A DNA stretch of 64,000 nucleotides from Desulfonauticus submarinus (GTDB lineage: Bacteria; Desulfobacterota; Desulfovibrionia; Desulfovibrionales; Desulfonatronovibrionaceae): NCBI RefSeq assembly GCF_900104045.1, contig NZ_FNIN01000001.1:310001-374000 (forward strand), in the 5' to 3' direction. Position numbers and translations under genes: made by a program. Shown here in pieces: positions 46,217-56,226 of this stretch. Within the stretch, counting starts at the first letter, position 1; each line of letters begins with the position of its first letter. Below the pieces are notes generated by a model. It did not search any database and was not told the DNA's origin. It saw only the letters and a program-made list of their open reading frames with translations.

Positions 46217-46825
46217 TTAAAGTTTTTGCCTAAAATTTAAAGACTGACGCAAGGTTTCTTTATCCATATATTTCACTTCTGCTCCCAAGGGTATCCCTTG
46301 AGCCAATCGAGTAATATTTATCTTAGGAAACTTACTATTTACTAGATTTTTTACATAAGAGGCAGTATTTTCTGCCTCAACGGTACTTCCTAAGGCTAAA
46401 ATTACTTCTTTTATTTGTCCATATCTTAATCTATTCTCTAAAGCTTCAGTATTTAAACTTTCACTTTCTTTACCATCTAACGGAGACAAAAGTCCTCCAA
46501 GTATAAAATACTTTCCCCTATAAAAACCTGGTTCTTCTAAAACAAACATAGAATCCAAATCAGCTACCACACAAAGTAAAGTCTCATCTCGAGTTGGATC
46601 TGCACAAATAGAACAAGGGTCTTCTTCTGTAAGTGCCTGACAGTACTTACAAGGTTTTAATCTAGACTTAAGTTCTAAAATATCTTTCCCTAAAGTTATA
46701 ACTTTGTCTTCTGGCCAATTGAGAAGTTCCATCACCATTCTCAACGCACTCTTAGGACCCACTCCAGGAAATTGAGAAAATTTATATACTAAATTTTGAA
46801 GCGGAAGAGGTAATTTATCTAACAT
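46217..46825 (-). CDS. recR: recombination mediator RecR
   Basis: 202 residues. Helix-hairpin-helix start FPGVGPKSALRMVMELL, zinc finger CKYCQALTEEDPCSIC near residue 58, Toprim VVADLDSMFVLEE, and the C-terminal ATP-like loop near LAQGIPLGAEVKYMD. Loads RecA with RecFO in DNA gap repair. Part of dnaX-ebfC-recR, a widely conserved order. Confidence 0.96.
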   Translation of the reverse strand: MLDKLPLPLQNLVYKFSQFPGVGPKSALRMVMELLNWPEDKVITLGKDILELKSRLKPCKYCQALTEEDPCSICADPTRDETLLCVVADLDSMFVLEEPGFYRGKYFILGGLLSPLDGKESESLNTEALENRLRYGQIKEVILALGSTVEAENTASYVKNLVNSKFPKINITRLAQGIPLGAEVKYMDKETLRQSLNFRQKL

Positions 46826-46827
46826 CT

Positions 46828-47130
46828 CTAAAATAACCCCGGAATATTCAGTCCACCTGTTAATTTAGACATTTCACTTTGTACCATATCCTTAGCTTTT
46901 TTTAAGGCTTCATTTGTAGCTGCTAAAACTAAATCTTCTAACATTTGAACATCTTCTGGATTAACTACTGTAGGATCAATTTTTATTTCTACAATTTCCT
47001 GTCCTCCTGTAGCTTTTACCACAACCATTCCTCCACCTGCAGATGCTTCTACTACTTTCTTTTTCAATTCTTCTTGCATTGTTGCCATTTTTTTCTGCAA
47101 CATCTGAGCTTGGCGAATTAAATCTTGCAT
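46828..47130 (-). CDS. ebfC: nucleoid-associated protein EbfC (YbaB)
   Basis: 100 residues. MQDLIRQAQMLQKKMATMQEELKKK start, then VVEASAGGGMVVVKATGGQEIVEIKID, the family core. A small dimeric DNA-binding protein usually encoded between dnaX and recR, as here. Confidence 0.95.
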   Translation of the reverse strand: MQDLIRQAQMLQKKMATMQEELKKKVVEASAGGGMVVVKATGGQEIVEIKIDPTVVNPEDVQMLEDLVLAATNEALKKAKDMVQSEMSKLTGGLNIPGLF

Positions 47131-47162
47131 TACATCCTCCTCTAATAAAAAACTTTCAAAAG

Positions 47163-48464
47163 TTAACTTTTTACAACAGCTAATATTCTAGCATCAAACT
47201 CTTCAATAATTTTCTTTACTAAAGGATGTTCTTTTATCTCTTGATCATCCTTTTTCTCATTCAAAATTTTTTCAGTTCTTTTTTTTAACGTTAAATTTAA
47301 ATTTTTCTCTAAAGAAATTTTATTTTCTATTTCACCTCTTTTATCTTCAATAATTAATTCTTCTACTCCTAATAACTTTGACAAATAAGCAAGATTAAAA
47401 AATAAAAGCTCTAAATCTAAAATGGGGTCAACATTTTTTAAAATAGTCCTCTGAGCTTCTACAACCATTTGCCAACTAGCATGAATTCTTTTTATTCCAA
47501 ACTGTTTAGATAAGTTAATCCAGTAGTCTAATTTATCTCTTTCCCAACCTAAAATCTTATTTGCCTCATTTTTAAGTTGAGCAATTAAAAATAAATTACG
47601 CCAATACAATCCAAATTCTTTTATAAAAAAACCTAAATCCAGTCCCTGCTCTCTTAAATATTCCACTAAGTTGTGTAGCTCTATTAAATTTTCTTGAATT
47701 AAACTTTCAAACAATCTTTGAAATAATTCTTCTCCTGCCAACCCTAAAATTTTTCGCACATCTTCTTCTTGAAGTTCATTTCCTGATAAAGCCAAAACTT
47801 GAGCTAATAAAGACATTGAATCGCGAATAGAACCATCTGCTCTTTTTGCAATTAAACTAATAGCTTGGAGTTCATACTTTATGCCTTCTAAATTCAAAAT
47901 ATTTTGAAGATGAGACTCAATTTGACTTTGAGTCAAAGCATTAAACACATAATGCTGAGATCTACTAATAATAGTGATAGGAAATCTTTCTGGTTCTGTA
48001 GTAGCAAAAATAAAAACACAATGTTTGGGGGGTTCTTCTAAAGTCTTTAAAAAAGCATTAAAGGCTGCTTTTGAGAGCATATGAGCTTCATCAATAATAA
48101 TGACTTTGTAGTTCCCAGAAATAGGAGGTAAAAAAACATCTTCTCTTAATTTTCGAACATTATCAACGCCTGTGTGAGATGCTCCATCTATTTCTAAGAC
48201 ATCAGGAGAAATGCCTTTAGTTATAGCAATGCAATTAGAACATTTATTACAAGGTTCAGCTGTAGGGAATTTTTCACAATTAATTGTTTTTGCTAAAATT
48301 CTTGCTATTGTTGTCTTTCCAACCCCTCTTGTCCCACTAAATAGATAAACATGGGCCACTTTGTTTTCCAAAGCAGCCCGCGAAAGAACCTGTTTTATAA
48401 AATCTTGCCCTACTACCTCGGCAAAGGTCTGAGGACGATATTTTCTAGTTAGCTGAATACTCAT
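47163..48464 (-). CDS. dnaX: DNA polymerase III subunit gamma/tau
   Basis: 433 residues. Walker A GTRGVGKTTIAR near residue 45, zinc-binding CEKFPTAEPCNKCSNC near 64, Walker B VIIIDEAHMLS near 123 and sensor 1 EDVFLP and FATTEPE are present. Loads the sliding clamp. The length is close to the short gamma form (about 430) rather than tau, so the polymerase- and helicase-binding C-terminal parts seem absent or reduced. Only one frame is open; no slippage site was established. Confidence 0.93.
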   Translation of the reverse strand: MSIQLTRKYRPQTFAEVVGQDFIKQVLSRAALENKVAHVYLFSGTRGVGKTTIARILAKTINCEKFPTAEPCNKCSNCIAITKGISPDVLEIDGASHTGVDNVRKLREDVFLPPISGNYKVIIIDEAHMLSKAAFNAFLKTLEEPPKHCVFIFATTEPERFPITIISRSQHYVFNALTQSQIESHLQNILNLEGIKYELQAISLIAKRADGSIRDSMSLLAQVLALSGNELQEEDVRKILGLAGEELFQRLFESLIQENLIELHNLVEYLREQGLDLGFFIKEFGLYWRNLFLIAQLKNEANKILGWERDKLDYWINLSKQFGIKRIHASWQMVVEAQRTILKNVDPILDLELLFFNLAYLSKLLGVEELIIEDKRGEIENKISLEKNLNLTLKKRTEKILNEKKDDQEIKEHPLVKKIIEEFDARILAVVKS

Positions 48465-49385
48465 TTAAATCTCAAATTTAGTAAGCCAACCAGCGTATTT
48501 TAAATTATCACCCTTTACTATTTTAAAATATTCACTTTGTAATAATAATGCAGTTGGACCTGCTTGCCCACTTCCAATAACTCTTCGATCTACCTCTCTA
48601 ATAGGAGTTACTTCTGCTGCTGTTCCACAGAAAAATGCTTCATCAGCACTATATAATTCATCTCTTGTAAAACGTTGTTCAACTACCTCATATCCCATGT
48701 CCTTAGCCAAAGTTATTAAACTATCTCGAGTTATTCCTGGTAAAATAGAATCTAAAGGAGGAGTTTTTATAATACTGTTACGAACAATAAATATATTTTC
48801 CCCAGTAGCTTCAGCAACATATCCTTCTGGATCAAGCATTAAAGCCTCATCATAACCATCTGCCACTGCTTCTCGTTTTGCCAAAACAGAATTAACATAA
48901 TTACCACATACTTTTGCCTTGGTCATCATAATATTAACATGATGTCTTGTAAAAGAAGAAGTTTTTACTCTTATACCTTTTTTTAAGGCTTCTTCCCCTA
49001 AATAAGCTCCCCACGGCCAAACAGCTATAACTAAATGAACAGGATTTTTACCAGGATGCACTCCCATAGCTCCGCTACCAATAAAAGCTAAAGGACGAAT
49101 ATATCCTTCCTCTAGTTTATTTACTTTTAGAGTCTCTACAATAGCTTCTGCCACTTCTTCTACAGAAAATGGAATCTCCATTTCTACAGCTTTGGCAGAA
49201 TGAAAAAGCCTTTGAACATGTTCTTTTAATCTAAAAACAGCAGATCCACCTTCTATACATTTATAGCATCTAATTCCCTCAAATACCCCCACACCATAAT
49301 GTAAAGTATGAGTAAGTACATGAACATTAGCCTCTTCCCATGGTACTAATTCACCATCAAACCAAATTTTTTCTGTTTTTAACAT
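48465..49385 (-). CDS. ilvE: branched-chain amino-acid aminotransferase
   Basis: 306 residues from ATG 49385, with GGAGG about four bases upstream. Class IV fold: [16 protein letters not shown] near residue 30, PLP-Lys in [14 protein letters not shown] near 155-160, [21 protein letters not shown] near 180. Last step of valine, leucine and isoleucine synthesis or the first of their use. Follows der by 34 bases and starts the run into dnaX. Confidence 0.92.
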   Translation of the reverse strand: MLKTEKIWFDGELVPWEEANVHVLTHTLHYGVGVFEGIRCYKCIEGGSAVFRLKEHVQRLFHSAKAVEMEIPFSVEEVAEAIVETLKVNKLEEGYIRPLAFIGSGAMGVHPGKNPVHLVIAVWPWGAYLGEEALKKGIRVKTSSFTRHHVNIMMTKAKVCGNYVNSVLAKREAVADGYDEALMLDPEGYVAEATGENIFIVRNSIIKTPPLDSILPGITRDSLITLAKDMGYEVVEQRFTRDELYSADEAFFCGTAAEVTPIREVDRRVIGSGQAGPTALLLQSEYFKIVKGDNLKYAGWLTKFEI

Positions 49386-49419
49386 AACGCCTCCACCCAT
49401 TAAATTTTATATCTTTTCT

Positions 49420-50733
49420 TTAACTCCTTCCCCTAAAATATATTTTTAAGGGAACCATTTCCAGGTTAAAAAGATTCCTTATTTTATTTTCCAAAAACCT
49501 TTTATAGGAAGCTTTTATCAAACTAGGATTATTCACAAAAAACACAAACTCTGGTGGATAAACATCGGTCTGAGTAACATAATAAAATTTAAGCCTTTTA
49601 CCTCTAACTATAGGAGGTTGATGTTTGTGTTGTACCTCTCTTAACAACCTATTTAACTCAGAGGTAGAAATCCTAATTCCTGATTTTTCCCAAACCTTCT
49701 CTGCTAAAGGAACAAGGCTACCCATCCCTGCTCTGGTTACAGTAGAGGTAAAAACTACAGGAACATAACTACAAAATCTCAGCTCATAAGCTATTTCTTC
49801 TTTTATTCTTTTTAACTCATTTTCTTTTAATAAATCAATTTTATTAACCAAAACAATAAACGGAATATGTTCTCTCTGCAAAAAAGAAATAAGTTTTTTG
49901 TCCTGATGGCATATACCTTCTAAAGCATCTACCATCAAAAAAACAATATCTGATCTTTTACTGGTTTTTAACGCCCTCAGAACACTAAATCGTTCTAAAC
50001 TTCCTTCAATATTACTTTTACGCCTAACTCCTGGAGTATCAATTAAAATATAGTGCCTACCATTCTTTTCAATTACAAGATCCACACAATCTCTAGTTGT
50101 GCCAGGGACAGAACTAACTATTTGTTTTTTTCTTCCAAATAACTCATTAACTAAAGAAGATTTCCCTACATTTGGCCTTCCTAAGACACAAAGTTTTAGT
50201 CCTTGTTCCTCCATCTGAATGTTATCTTTACTTTGCACAAAAGGTAAATTTTCTACAACCTGATCCAATAAAAATCGCACATTATAACCATGAGCTGCGG
50301 ATACAGCGACCATTGGAAACCCTAAACCATAAAAATCTGAAATTAAGAGATCTTCTTGCTCAAATCCATCTACTTTATTCACCACAAGTAAAGTATTTTT
50401 ATTAGCTTGTCGGAGTAACCTCGCTACTTCTTTATCCTGAGGAGTAAGACCATCTTTTCCATCCACCACAAATAACACTAAATCTGCATCACTTAAGGCT
50501 TCTTCAGCCTGAACTAAAATCTCTTTTTCAAATTCATCCTCACCCTCTAAAACTAATCCTCCTGTGTCAACTAAAGCAAATTTTACTTTTTCATGTATTA
50601 CCTCTCCGTAAATATTATCACGAGTAACACCTGGCAAATTATGAGTTAAGGATTTCTTTTTTTTAAGTAAACGATTAAATAATGTCGACTTACCAACGTT
50701 AGGTCGACCTAAAATTACTACTAAAGGTATCAT
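49420..50733 (-). CDS. der: ribosome-associated GTPase Der (EngA)
   Basis: 437 residues with two G domains: GRPNVGKSTLFNRL at residues 8-21 with DTGG and NKVD, and GRPNVGKSSLVNELFG near 186 with DTPGVR and NKID, then the C-terminal KH-like domain. Needed for 50S assembly. With engB at 145, the window holds two GTPases for large-subunit assembly. Confidence 0.97.
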   Translation of the reverse strand: MIPLVVILGRPNVGKSTLFNRLLKKKKSLTHNLPGVTRDNIYGEVIHEKVKFALVDTGGLVLEGEDEFEKEILVQAEEALSDADLVLFVVDGKDGLTPQDKEVARLLRQANKNTLLVVNKVDGFEQEDLLISDFYGLGFPMVAVSAAHGYNVRFLLDQVVENLPFVQSKDNIQMEEQGLKLCVLGRPNVGKSSLVNELFGRKKQIVSSVPGTTRDCVDLVIEKNGRHYILIDTPGVRRKSNIEGSLERFSVLRALKTSKRSDIVFLMVDALEGICHQDKKLISFLQREHIPFIVLVNKIDLLKENELKRIKEEIAYELRFCSYVPVVFTSTVTRAGMGSLVPLAEKVWEKSGIRISTSELNRLLREVQHKHQPPIVRGKRLKFYYVTQTDVYPPEFVFFVNNPSLIKASYKRFLENKIRNLFNLEMVPLKIYFRGRS

Positions 50734-50829
50734 CTTTTTCTTCTTCTAATGTATAAATATTTCCATAATGCAAAACTACTTTTACAATATTAGCCAATTT
50801 CTACAAAATTTAAAAATACAATAAAAAAA

Positions 50830-51624
50830 TTAATCTCCCTTTTTAATACGCTCTGCAATCTCTTTAGCAACCTTAACGCCAGAGAGCAACATCCCGCCAA
50901 AGATTGGCCCCATTCTATAAGAACCAAAACAAGCATTAGCAGCCATCCCACATACATATATGCCAGGAAATGCCTCTTGAGTATTTTTTAATGTATTTTC
51001 TTCAGCCACCTCTGCCCACATAGATTTCTCTCCTTCTATTTCTCCTGAAGGAGTAAAAAGCTTTATATCATTCTTTCTAACCAATGTCTTTAAAACTTCT
51101 GTATCGTGTCCTGTAGCTTCAATTACAAACTTTGTTTCTAAAACTAAAGGATCTACATGTAAGCCAGCCATTTCTACAGGACTATAGTTTACTACCAAGC
51201 CAGAAACTCTTTTCTTACCATTCTCTTCTCGAATAACCACATCTTCTACACTCATACAATTAAATACTTTTACTCCAGCAAGACATGCCTTTGAAGCTAA
51301 AGTGGTAGTAGCCAAAACAGCATCTACAGTAAAATAACCCGTTTTATACTCTTTAGTAGGAATACCAAGATCTTCTAAAATTTCTCTACCTTGCTCCTGA
51401 ACAACTATATAATTAAAGGTCATTCCACCTCCCCACATTCCTCCACCAATAGAAAGCTTTCGCTCAAATAAGGCCACTTTAAATCCCTCTTTAGCCAAAT
51501 AATATCCTGCAGTCATTCCAGAAGGTCCGCCTCCAACTATAGCTACATCTAAAGAAAGACTACTTTTAAAGTCCTCAAAATAACGGGAAATAATGGCTTC
51601 TGAAATAATTTTCTCTTCTAACAT
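50830..51624 (-). CDS. thi4: Thi4-type thiazole synthase, predicted catalytic (non-suicidal)
   Basis: 264 residues from ATG 51624, with AAGGAG eight bases upstream; an upstream in-frame ATG at 51654 is less likely. FAD/NAD-binding [21 protein letters not shown] near residue 27, [11 protein letters not shown] near 60. At the position of the yeast sulfur-donor Cys, the stretch AGLHVDPLV has His156, as in archaeal Thi4, which uses sulfide and is not self-destroying. Makes the thiazole part of thiamine. No TPP riboswitch was found upstream. Confidence 0.88.
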   Translation of the reverse strand: MLEEKIISEAIISRYFEDFKSSLSLDVAIVGGGPSGMTAGYYLAKEGFKVALFERKLSIGGGMWGGGMTFNYIVVQEQGREILEDLGIPTKEYKTGYFTVDAVLATTTLASKACLAGVKVFNCMSVEDVVIREENGKKRVSGLVVNYSPVEMAGLHVDPLVLETKFVIEATGHDTEVLKTLVRKNDIKLFTPSGEIEGEKSMWAEVAEENTLKNTQEAFPGIYVCGMAANACFGSYRMGPIFGGMLLSGVKVAKEIAERIKKGD

Positions 51625-51969
51625 ATTATTCTCCTTATATTTTTTTCTACTCATAACATAAAATTATCATCTTTTTTTACCTAATTGCAACAAAATACAT
51701 TCCTTACAGGATAAACAACCTTGAGTTAAAGGTAAAGAGTTTTCCTTTTATCCAAATAATCTCCCTATTTTTCCAAACTGTTAAATAAAAACACAAATAT
51801 TAACAATTAAGTTTATATATTAAAAATGTAATTTAAAGAAAAATATTTTCCTAAGAATTTTAATTTTACCATTGACAAAAAAGAAAAAATCTACCAATCC
51901 TCTCAACTCTAACCTAGACAAACTAAAATATAGTATTGCAAGGCATCTATTTTATTGTTAAAAGATACT
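51625..51969. other. 345-base gap upstream of thi4 and the GGDEF gene
   Basis: AT-rich divergent region. On the minus strand, 25 codons ending at 51667 read ...LTQGCLSCKECILLQLGKKR with tandem stops; no start codon precedes, so it is not called a gene. A 7-bp inverted repeat (GGATAAA 51709-51715, TTTATCC 51747-51753) encloses a smaller CCTT/AAGG repeat and could fold in a leader. A lone TTGACA at 51872-51877 (+) lacks a -10 box. No TPP aptamer motif was found. Confidence 0.5.
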
Positions 51970-53103
51970 ATGCTAAAAAAGATAATTAAATCAATATCTC
52001 TTGAATTTCCAGATCCAACCTTAGAACAAGCATTTAAACAAGAACAAATAAAAAATTATTTAAATTATATGCGATTTTCTATCCTGATAGGAGCACTTAT
52101 ATACATTTCCTTTACTCTTTTAGACCAAATTATTACGCCAGATGTAGCATACACTGCTAGACTAACTAGAATAATAGTTATTTCTATAATATTCTTTCCA
52201 ATTTTTATATCAACCTTTTTTAAAAAATTTCATCAATATATTTATATTTTTTTAGTTATAATTATAATTTCAACAGCAGCAAGTATTATTTTTATAATGT
52301 ATATATCGCATTCAAATTATGCTCATCTCCATTTTGCAGGAATAATTTTGGTATTTTTCTATTCTTATACATTTTCTCATCTATTGTTCAAATTTGTTAA
52401 TATATCATCTATAGTAATATGGACAATTTATACTATATATGCTATTGGAAAATTCAATACAAATCATGTCTTATTTTTAATAGACACTAGCTTCCTTCTT
52501 GGATCTTTTATAGCATCTGTATATGCTGGATATTCTTTAGAACAATTTTCTAGGTTAAATTTCATAGCATTGAAAGAATTAAAAGAAGAAAAAGATAAAT
52601 TAAAGCTTGCTAGTTTTATAGACTATTTAACAAAATTATATAATAGAAGATATATGGAAATACGTCTAAAAGAGGCAATAAATCTTTATCAAAGAGAAAA
52701 AATACCTATATCTATTCTATTTATCGATTTAGATAATTTTAAAATCATAAACGACAATTATGGACATGACTTTGGAGATATTGTTTTAAAACAAATAGCT
52801 ATTACCATGAATACTGTATTGCGCGATAAAGATATTGTTTTTAGATATGGAGGAGATGAATTTTGTATTCTTCTATTTAATACTGATTTAAACCAAAGTC
52901 TTCAAATTGGAAGACGTATTTTAAATCAACTAAAAAATATAAAATATATCAATCAACATCCAGTCACTCTTAGTTTTAGTGGCGGGGGTCTTACTTTAAA
53001 TCCTAAAATAAAAACAGTTAATGATATTATAAAAAAAGCAGATAATCTTCTTTATAAAGCAAAAAAACAAGGAAAAGCAACTTTACTAACTGAGAATCTA
53101 TAA
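51970..53103 (+). CDS. membrane diguanylate cyclase (GGDEF)
   Basis: 377 residues from ATG 51970; a TTG at 51955 is also in frame. Residues about 30-190 form six membrane segments of unknown sensory type. A linker leads to the GGDEF domain (FIDYLTKLYNRRYM near 215) with the active YGGDEF motif; five residues before it, RDKD fits the RxxD feedback site. Should make cyclic di-GMP. Its stop overlaps the end of mtnA by six bases. Confidence 0.9.
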   Translation: MLKKIIKSISLEFPDPTLEQAFKQEQIKNYLNYMRFSILIGALIYISFTLLDQIITPDVAYTARLTRIIVISIIFFPIFISTFFKKFHQYIYIFLVIIIISTAASIIFIMYISHSNYAHLHFAGIILVFFYSYTFSHLLFKFVNISSIVIWTIYTIYAIGKFNTNHVLFLIDTSFLLGSFIASVYAGYSLEQFSRLNFIALKELKEEKDKLKLASFIDYLTKLYNRRYMEIRLKEAINLYQREKIPISILFIDLDNFKIINDNYGHDFGDIVLKQIAITMNTVLRDKDIVFRYGGDEFCILLFNTDLNQSLQIGRRILNQLKNIKYINQHPVTLSFSGGGLTLNPKIKTVNDIIKKADNLLYKAKKQGKATLLTENL

Positions 53104-54117
53104 CCCCTTAAAATCATAAGGAAACCTAAAAATATCTTTTTCTGTTATAATTGCAGAAACTAAATGTGCTGGTGTAATATCAAAAGCAAAGTTTAAAACA
53201 TCTACATTATCAGGTATAATTTTTTTATCATTAATAAAAGCAACTTCTTTTTTAGGCCTTTGTTCTATATTTATATCATCTCCTTTAGCTGTATTAGGAT
53301 CTATAGTATAAAGAGGTGCAGCTACATAAAAAGGTATATTATGTTCTTTTGCTAATAAAGCTACGCCATAAGTGCCAATCTTATTGGCAACATCTCCATT
53401 CACTGCTATACGATCAGCTCCCACAATGACTTTATTTATCATTTTATTTTTCATTAAAAAAGCACACGCATTATCGCAAGCAACTTTAACCTCTATCCCA
53501 TCTTTTGCTAATTCATAAGCAGTAAGCCTTGCCCCTTGTAAAAAGGGTCTGGTTTCATTAGCAATAACCTTTATTTGTTTTCCTTGCTCTACAGCTGCCC
53601 TTATAACTCCAAGAGCGGTTCCATATCCACCTGTAGCAAGTGCCCCAGCATTACAATGAGTCATAACAACATCTCCATCCTCTAATAAATCAGCTCCTAA
53701 TTTGCCCATTTTTTGATTTATTTCTATGTCAAATTCATGCAAAGAAGTAGCTTCTTTTGTCCAAAAATCATATATTAATTGGGGATCTTTTATTTGTAGG
53801 TCTTCTAATTTATGACGCATCATATTCACTGCCCAACTTAAATTTACAGCTGTTGGTCTTGATGCTGCAAGATTTTCTAATCCCCTATATAACTTACCTT
53901 GCCAATCATCATATTTGCTTATTTCTTTAATTAAAATACAACATCCATAAGCTGCAGTAATTCCAATTGCAGGTGCCCCCCGAATAACCATTTCTTTAAG
54001 AGCATAAATCACATCTGTTAAAGTTTTGCATATAAACCAATCTTCTTTTTCAGGTAAAAAGCGCTGATCTAATAATTTTAATATTCCATTCACCTTATCA
54101 AATTGAATATGATTCAT
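53098..54117 (-). CDS. mtnA: S-methyl-5-thioribose-1-phosphate isomerase
   Basis: 339 residues. VIRGAPAIGITAAYG near residue 47, catalytic Cys in THCNAGALATGGYGTALG near 155 and Asp in VGADRIAVNGDVANKIGTYG near 237 are present. Isomerises methylthioribose-1-phosphate in methionine salvage; some homologues act on ribose-1,5-bisphosphate. No other salvage gene is near. It follows gatB by 21 bases. Confidence 0.94.
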   Translation of the reverse strand: MNHIQFDKVNGILKLLDQRFLPEKEDWFICKTLTDVIYALKEMVIRGAPAIGITAAYGCCILIKEISKYDDWQGKLYRGLENLAASRPTAVNLSWAVNMMRHKLEDLQIKDPQLIYDFWTKEATSLHEFDIEINQKMGKLGADLLEDGDVVMTHCNAGALATGGYGTALGVIRAAVEQGKQIKVIANETRPFLQGARLTAYELAKDGIEVKVACDNACAFLMKNKMINKVIVGADRIAVNGDVANKIGTYGVALLAKEHNIPFYVAAPLYTIDPNTAKGDDINIEQRPKKEVAFINDKKIIPDNVDVLNFAFDITPAHLVSAIITEKDIFRFPYDFKGL

Positions 54118-54138
54118 TTTCTCCCTCTTTTATCTCGG

Positions 54139-55560
54139 CTAGACTAACTTTTTTTGTAAAATAGAATTAACTAGTTGTGGATTAGCCTTGCCTTTTGTTG
54201 CTTTCATAACTTGACCTACAAAAAATCCTTGAAGCTTTTTTTCTCCATTTTTATATCTTTCCACTTCTTTAGGAAAGTTATCTAATATTTTTTCAATAAT
54301 AGCTTCTAATTCTGAGCTATCAGATATTTGAATTAAACCTTTTTCTTTTACATACTTTTCAGGATCATCACCTGATAATACCAAATGCTCAAAAATATTT
54401 TTACCTATTTTTCCACTAATAAGTCCCTTATTAATTAACTCAAGTAAATTATATAATTGAAAAGGTGTAAACTTTGACTCTTTTAAACCTAACTTATGCT
54501 CATGCAATACTCTTAAAAGCTCAGATAATATCCAATTACTTACTTTTTTAGGATTTGCTCCTAATTCTACAGTTTTTTCAAAAAAATCAGCCAAATCTTT
54601 CTCTGCTGTCAAAGTAAGGGCCTCATCTTGGCCTAATCCATAATTTTCCTTAAAGCGTTTAAATTTACTCTCTGGAAGCTCTGGCAGGCTCTTTTTAATC
54701 TCATTAATCCAATTTTCATCTAACACTAATGGTACTAAGTCAGGATCAGGAAAATAACGATAATCATGTGCCTCTTCTTTACTCCTCATGGGTTTAGTAA
54801 TATTTTTTTGAGGATCGTAAAGTCTAGTTTCTTGAACAACTTCTTCTCCATCTAAAACCAAGTCTATTTGTCTCTCAATCTCATATTCTAAAGCTTTCTG
54901 AACATGTCGAAAAGAATTAATATTCTTTATCTCTGTTCTAATACCAAATGTATTTTCTCCTTTAGGCCTAATAGATACATTAGCATCGCACCGAAAGCTT
55001 CCTTCTTCCATGTTACCATCACAAATATCTAAATAGACCAAAATAGAACGCAAAGCTTTTAAATAAGAAACCGCCTCTTCAGGACTTCTTAAATCTGGTT
55101 CTGAAACTATTTCCAACAAAGGAACACCTGTTCTATTTAAATCTATAAAACTTTCTGAGCTAGAATGAATCGATTTACCAGCATCTTCCTCCATATGAAT
55201 ACGAGTGATCCCAATCTTTTTATCACCCTTATTAGTTTGAATAACAAGATACCCATGTTCAGCTATAGGCAATTCATATTGAGATATTTGATAACCTTTA
55301 GGCAAATCAGGATAAAAATAATTTTTTCTAGCAAATATAGAATAAGTATTTATTGTACAATTTACAGCTAATCCCATTTTTATAGCAAATTCTACAACCT
55401 TTTTATTTAAAATTGGTAAAACTCCTGGCATTCCTGTACATACAGGACAAGTATTAACATTTGGCTCATCACCAAAAGCTGTAGAGCAACTACAAAAAAT
55501 TTTACTTTTAGTTTTAAGCTGCGCATGGACTTCTAACCCAATCACACTTTCAAATTCCAT
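54139..55560 (-). CDS. gatB: Asp/Glu-tRNA amidotransferase subunit B
   Basis: 473 residues from ATG 55560, with GGGAGG five bases upstream. [18 protein letters not shown] near residue 7, [11 protein letters not shown] near 43, [12 protein letters not shown] near 82, and the C-terminal YqeY-like helical domain ending NSILQKKLV are present. GatB carries the kinase/amide-transfer tRNA part of GatCAB. gatA and gatC are outside the window. Confidence 0.96.
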   Translation of the reverse strand: MEFESVIGLEVHAQLKTKSKIFCSCSTAFGDEPNVNTCPVCTGMPGVLPILNKKVVEFAIKMGLAVNCTINTYSIFARKNYFYPDLPKGYQISQYELPIAEHGYLVIQTNKGDKKIGITRIHMEEDAGKSIHSSSESFIDLNRTGVPLLEIVSEPDLRSPEEAVSYLKALRSILVYLDICDGNMEEGSFRCDANVSIRPKGENTFGIRTEIKNINSFRHVQKALEYEIERQIDLVLDGEEVVQETRLYDPQKNITKPMRSKEEAHDYRYFPDPDLVPLVLDENWINEIKKSLPELPESKFKRFKENYGLGQDEALTLTAEKDLADFFEKTVELGANPKKVSNWILSELLRVLHEHKLGLKESKFTPFQLYNLLELINKGLISGKIGKNIFEHLVLSGDDPEKYVKEKGLIQISDSSELEAIIEKILDNFPKEVERYKNGEKKLQGFFVGQVMKATKGKANPQLVNSILQKKLV

Positions 55561-55602
55561 CCTTGCCTCCCTAATTATCAACTTACTATAAATGTATTTT
55601 TA

Positions 55603-56226
55603 TTACTTTTTATTATATAATTCAGGATTTAAACTTGGATCGTTATACATTTTAAATTGAAAATAAACTTTTGGAACTTTTTTACCTAAAAAATATTCAT
55701 CAATTAAATAAAATAAAGAATTTTTTAGATCTTTATGTTGCTCTTTTAAAATGTTTAACTTTTTTTTACAATTAATAACATGTTTATCATCAACATCTGT
55801 TCTAAACAACTGTTCATTCATATGATAAATTTTTAAACTTAAAATAGATAATCTATCTAATACTGAACCTATTGTTTCTGTATTATAAACTTTATATTTT
55901 ACTGAAGGTAAAAATGGTAGTATATTATGCATTATCCACAAATCGATCTTTTCAATCCAATCATTCCTACATTGATTTAATTTATCAATATCTCTTTTAC
56001 ATTGAGCAATAACACTATCATCAACGTCAATACGTCTTGCCCTATCTTCAACATGCCATAATTTAAAATTACACAAATGTTCTCTTTTCACAATATTCTC
56101 TAAACTAAGATTATCTCTTATTTCAAATATATTGATGTCCTCTTCTTTTAAGTGCCATTCAACTACACTTTCAATTTGAAAACTAATACATTTATCAACT
56201 AAATTTTTAAATTTTTCTTTATTCAT
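55603..56226 (-). CDS. DUF4254 family protein
   Basis: 207 residues, soluble, helical. The family-like repeated patterns ICNFKLWHVEDRARR-type at about 52-68 and IGSVLDRLSILSLKIYHM near 120 are present, with paired RIDVDD/RTDVDD stretches. Function unknown; members are often near LPS or glycosyltransferase genes. Its ATG overlaps the mltA stop by eight bases. Confidence 0.78.
   Translation of the reverse strand: MNKEKFKNLVDKCISFQIESVVEWHLKEEDINIFEIRDNLSLENIVKREHLCNFKLWHVEDRARRIDVDDSVIAQCKRDIDKLNQCRNDWIEKIDLWIMHNILPFLPSVKYKVYNTETIGSVLDRLSILSLKIYHMNEQLFRTDVDDKHVINCKKKLNILKEQHKDLKNSLFYLIDEYFLGKKVPKVYFQFKMYNDPSLNPELYNKK

Noticed and set aside
47163-48464. Ribosomal frameshift making two forms of DnaX
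   Set aside because: No clear slippery heptamer followed by a hairpin was established by eye, and the single open frame ends naturally.
51625-51969. TPP riboswitch upstream of thi4
   Set aside because: The conserved CUGAGA and ACCUGAUC-type boxes were looked for on the minus strand and not found.
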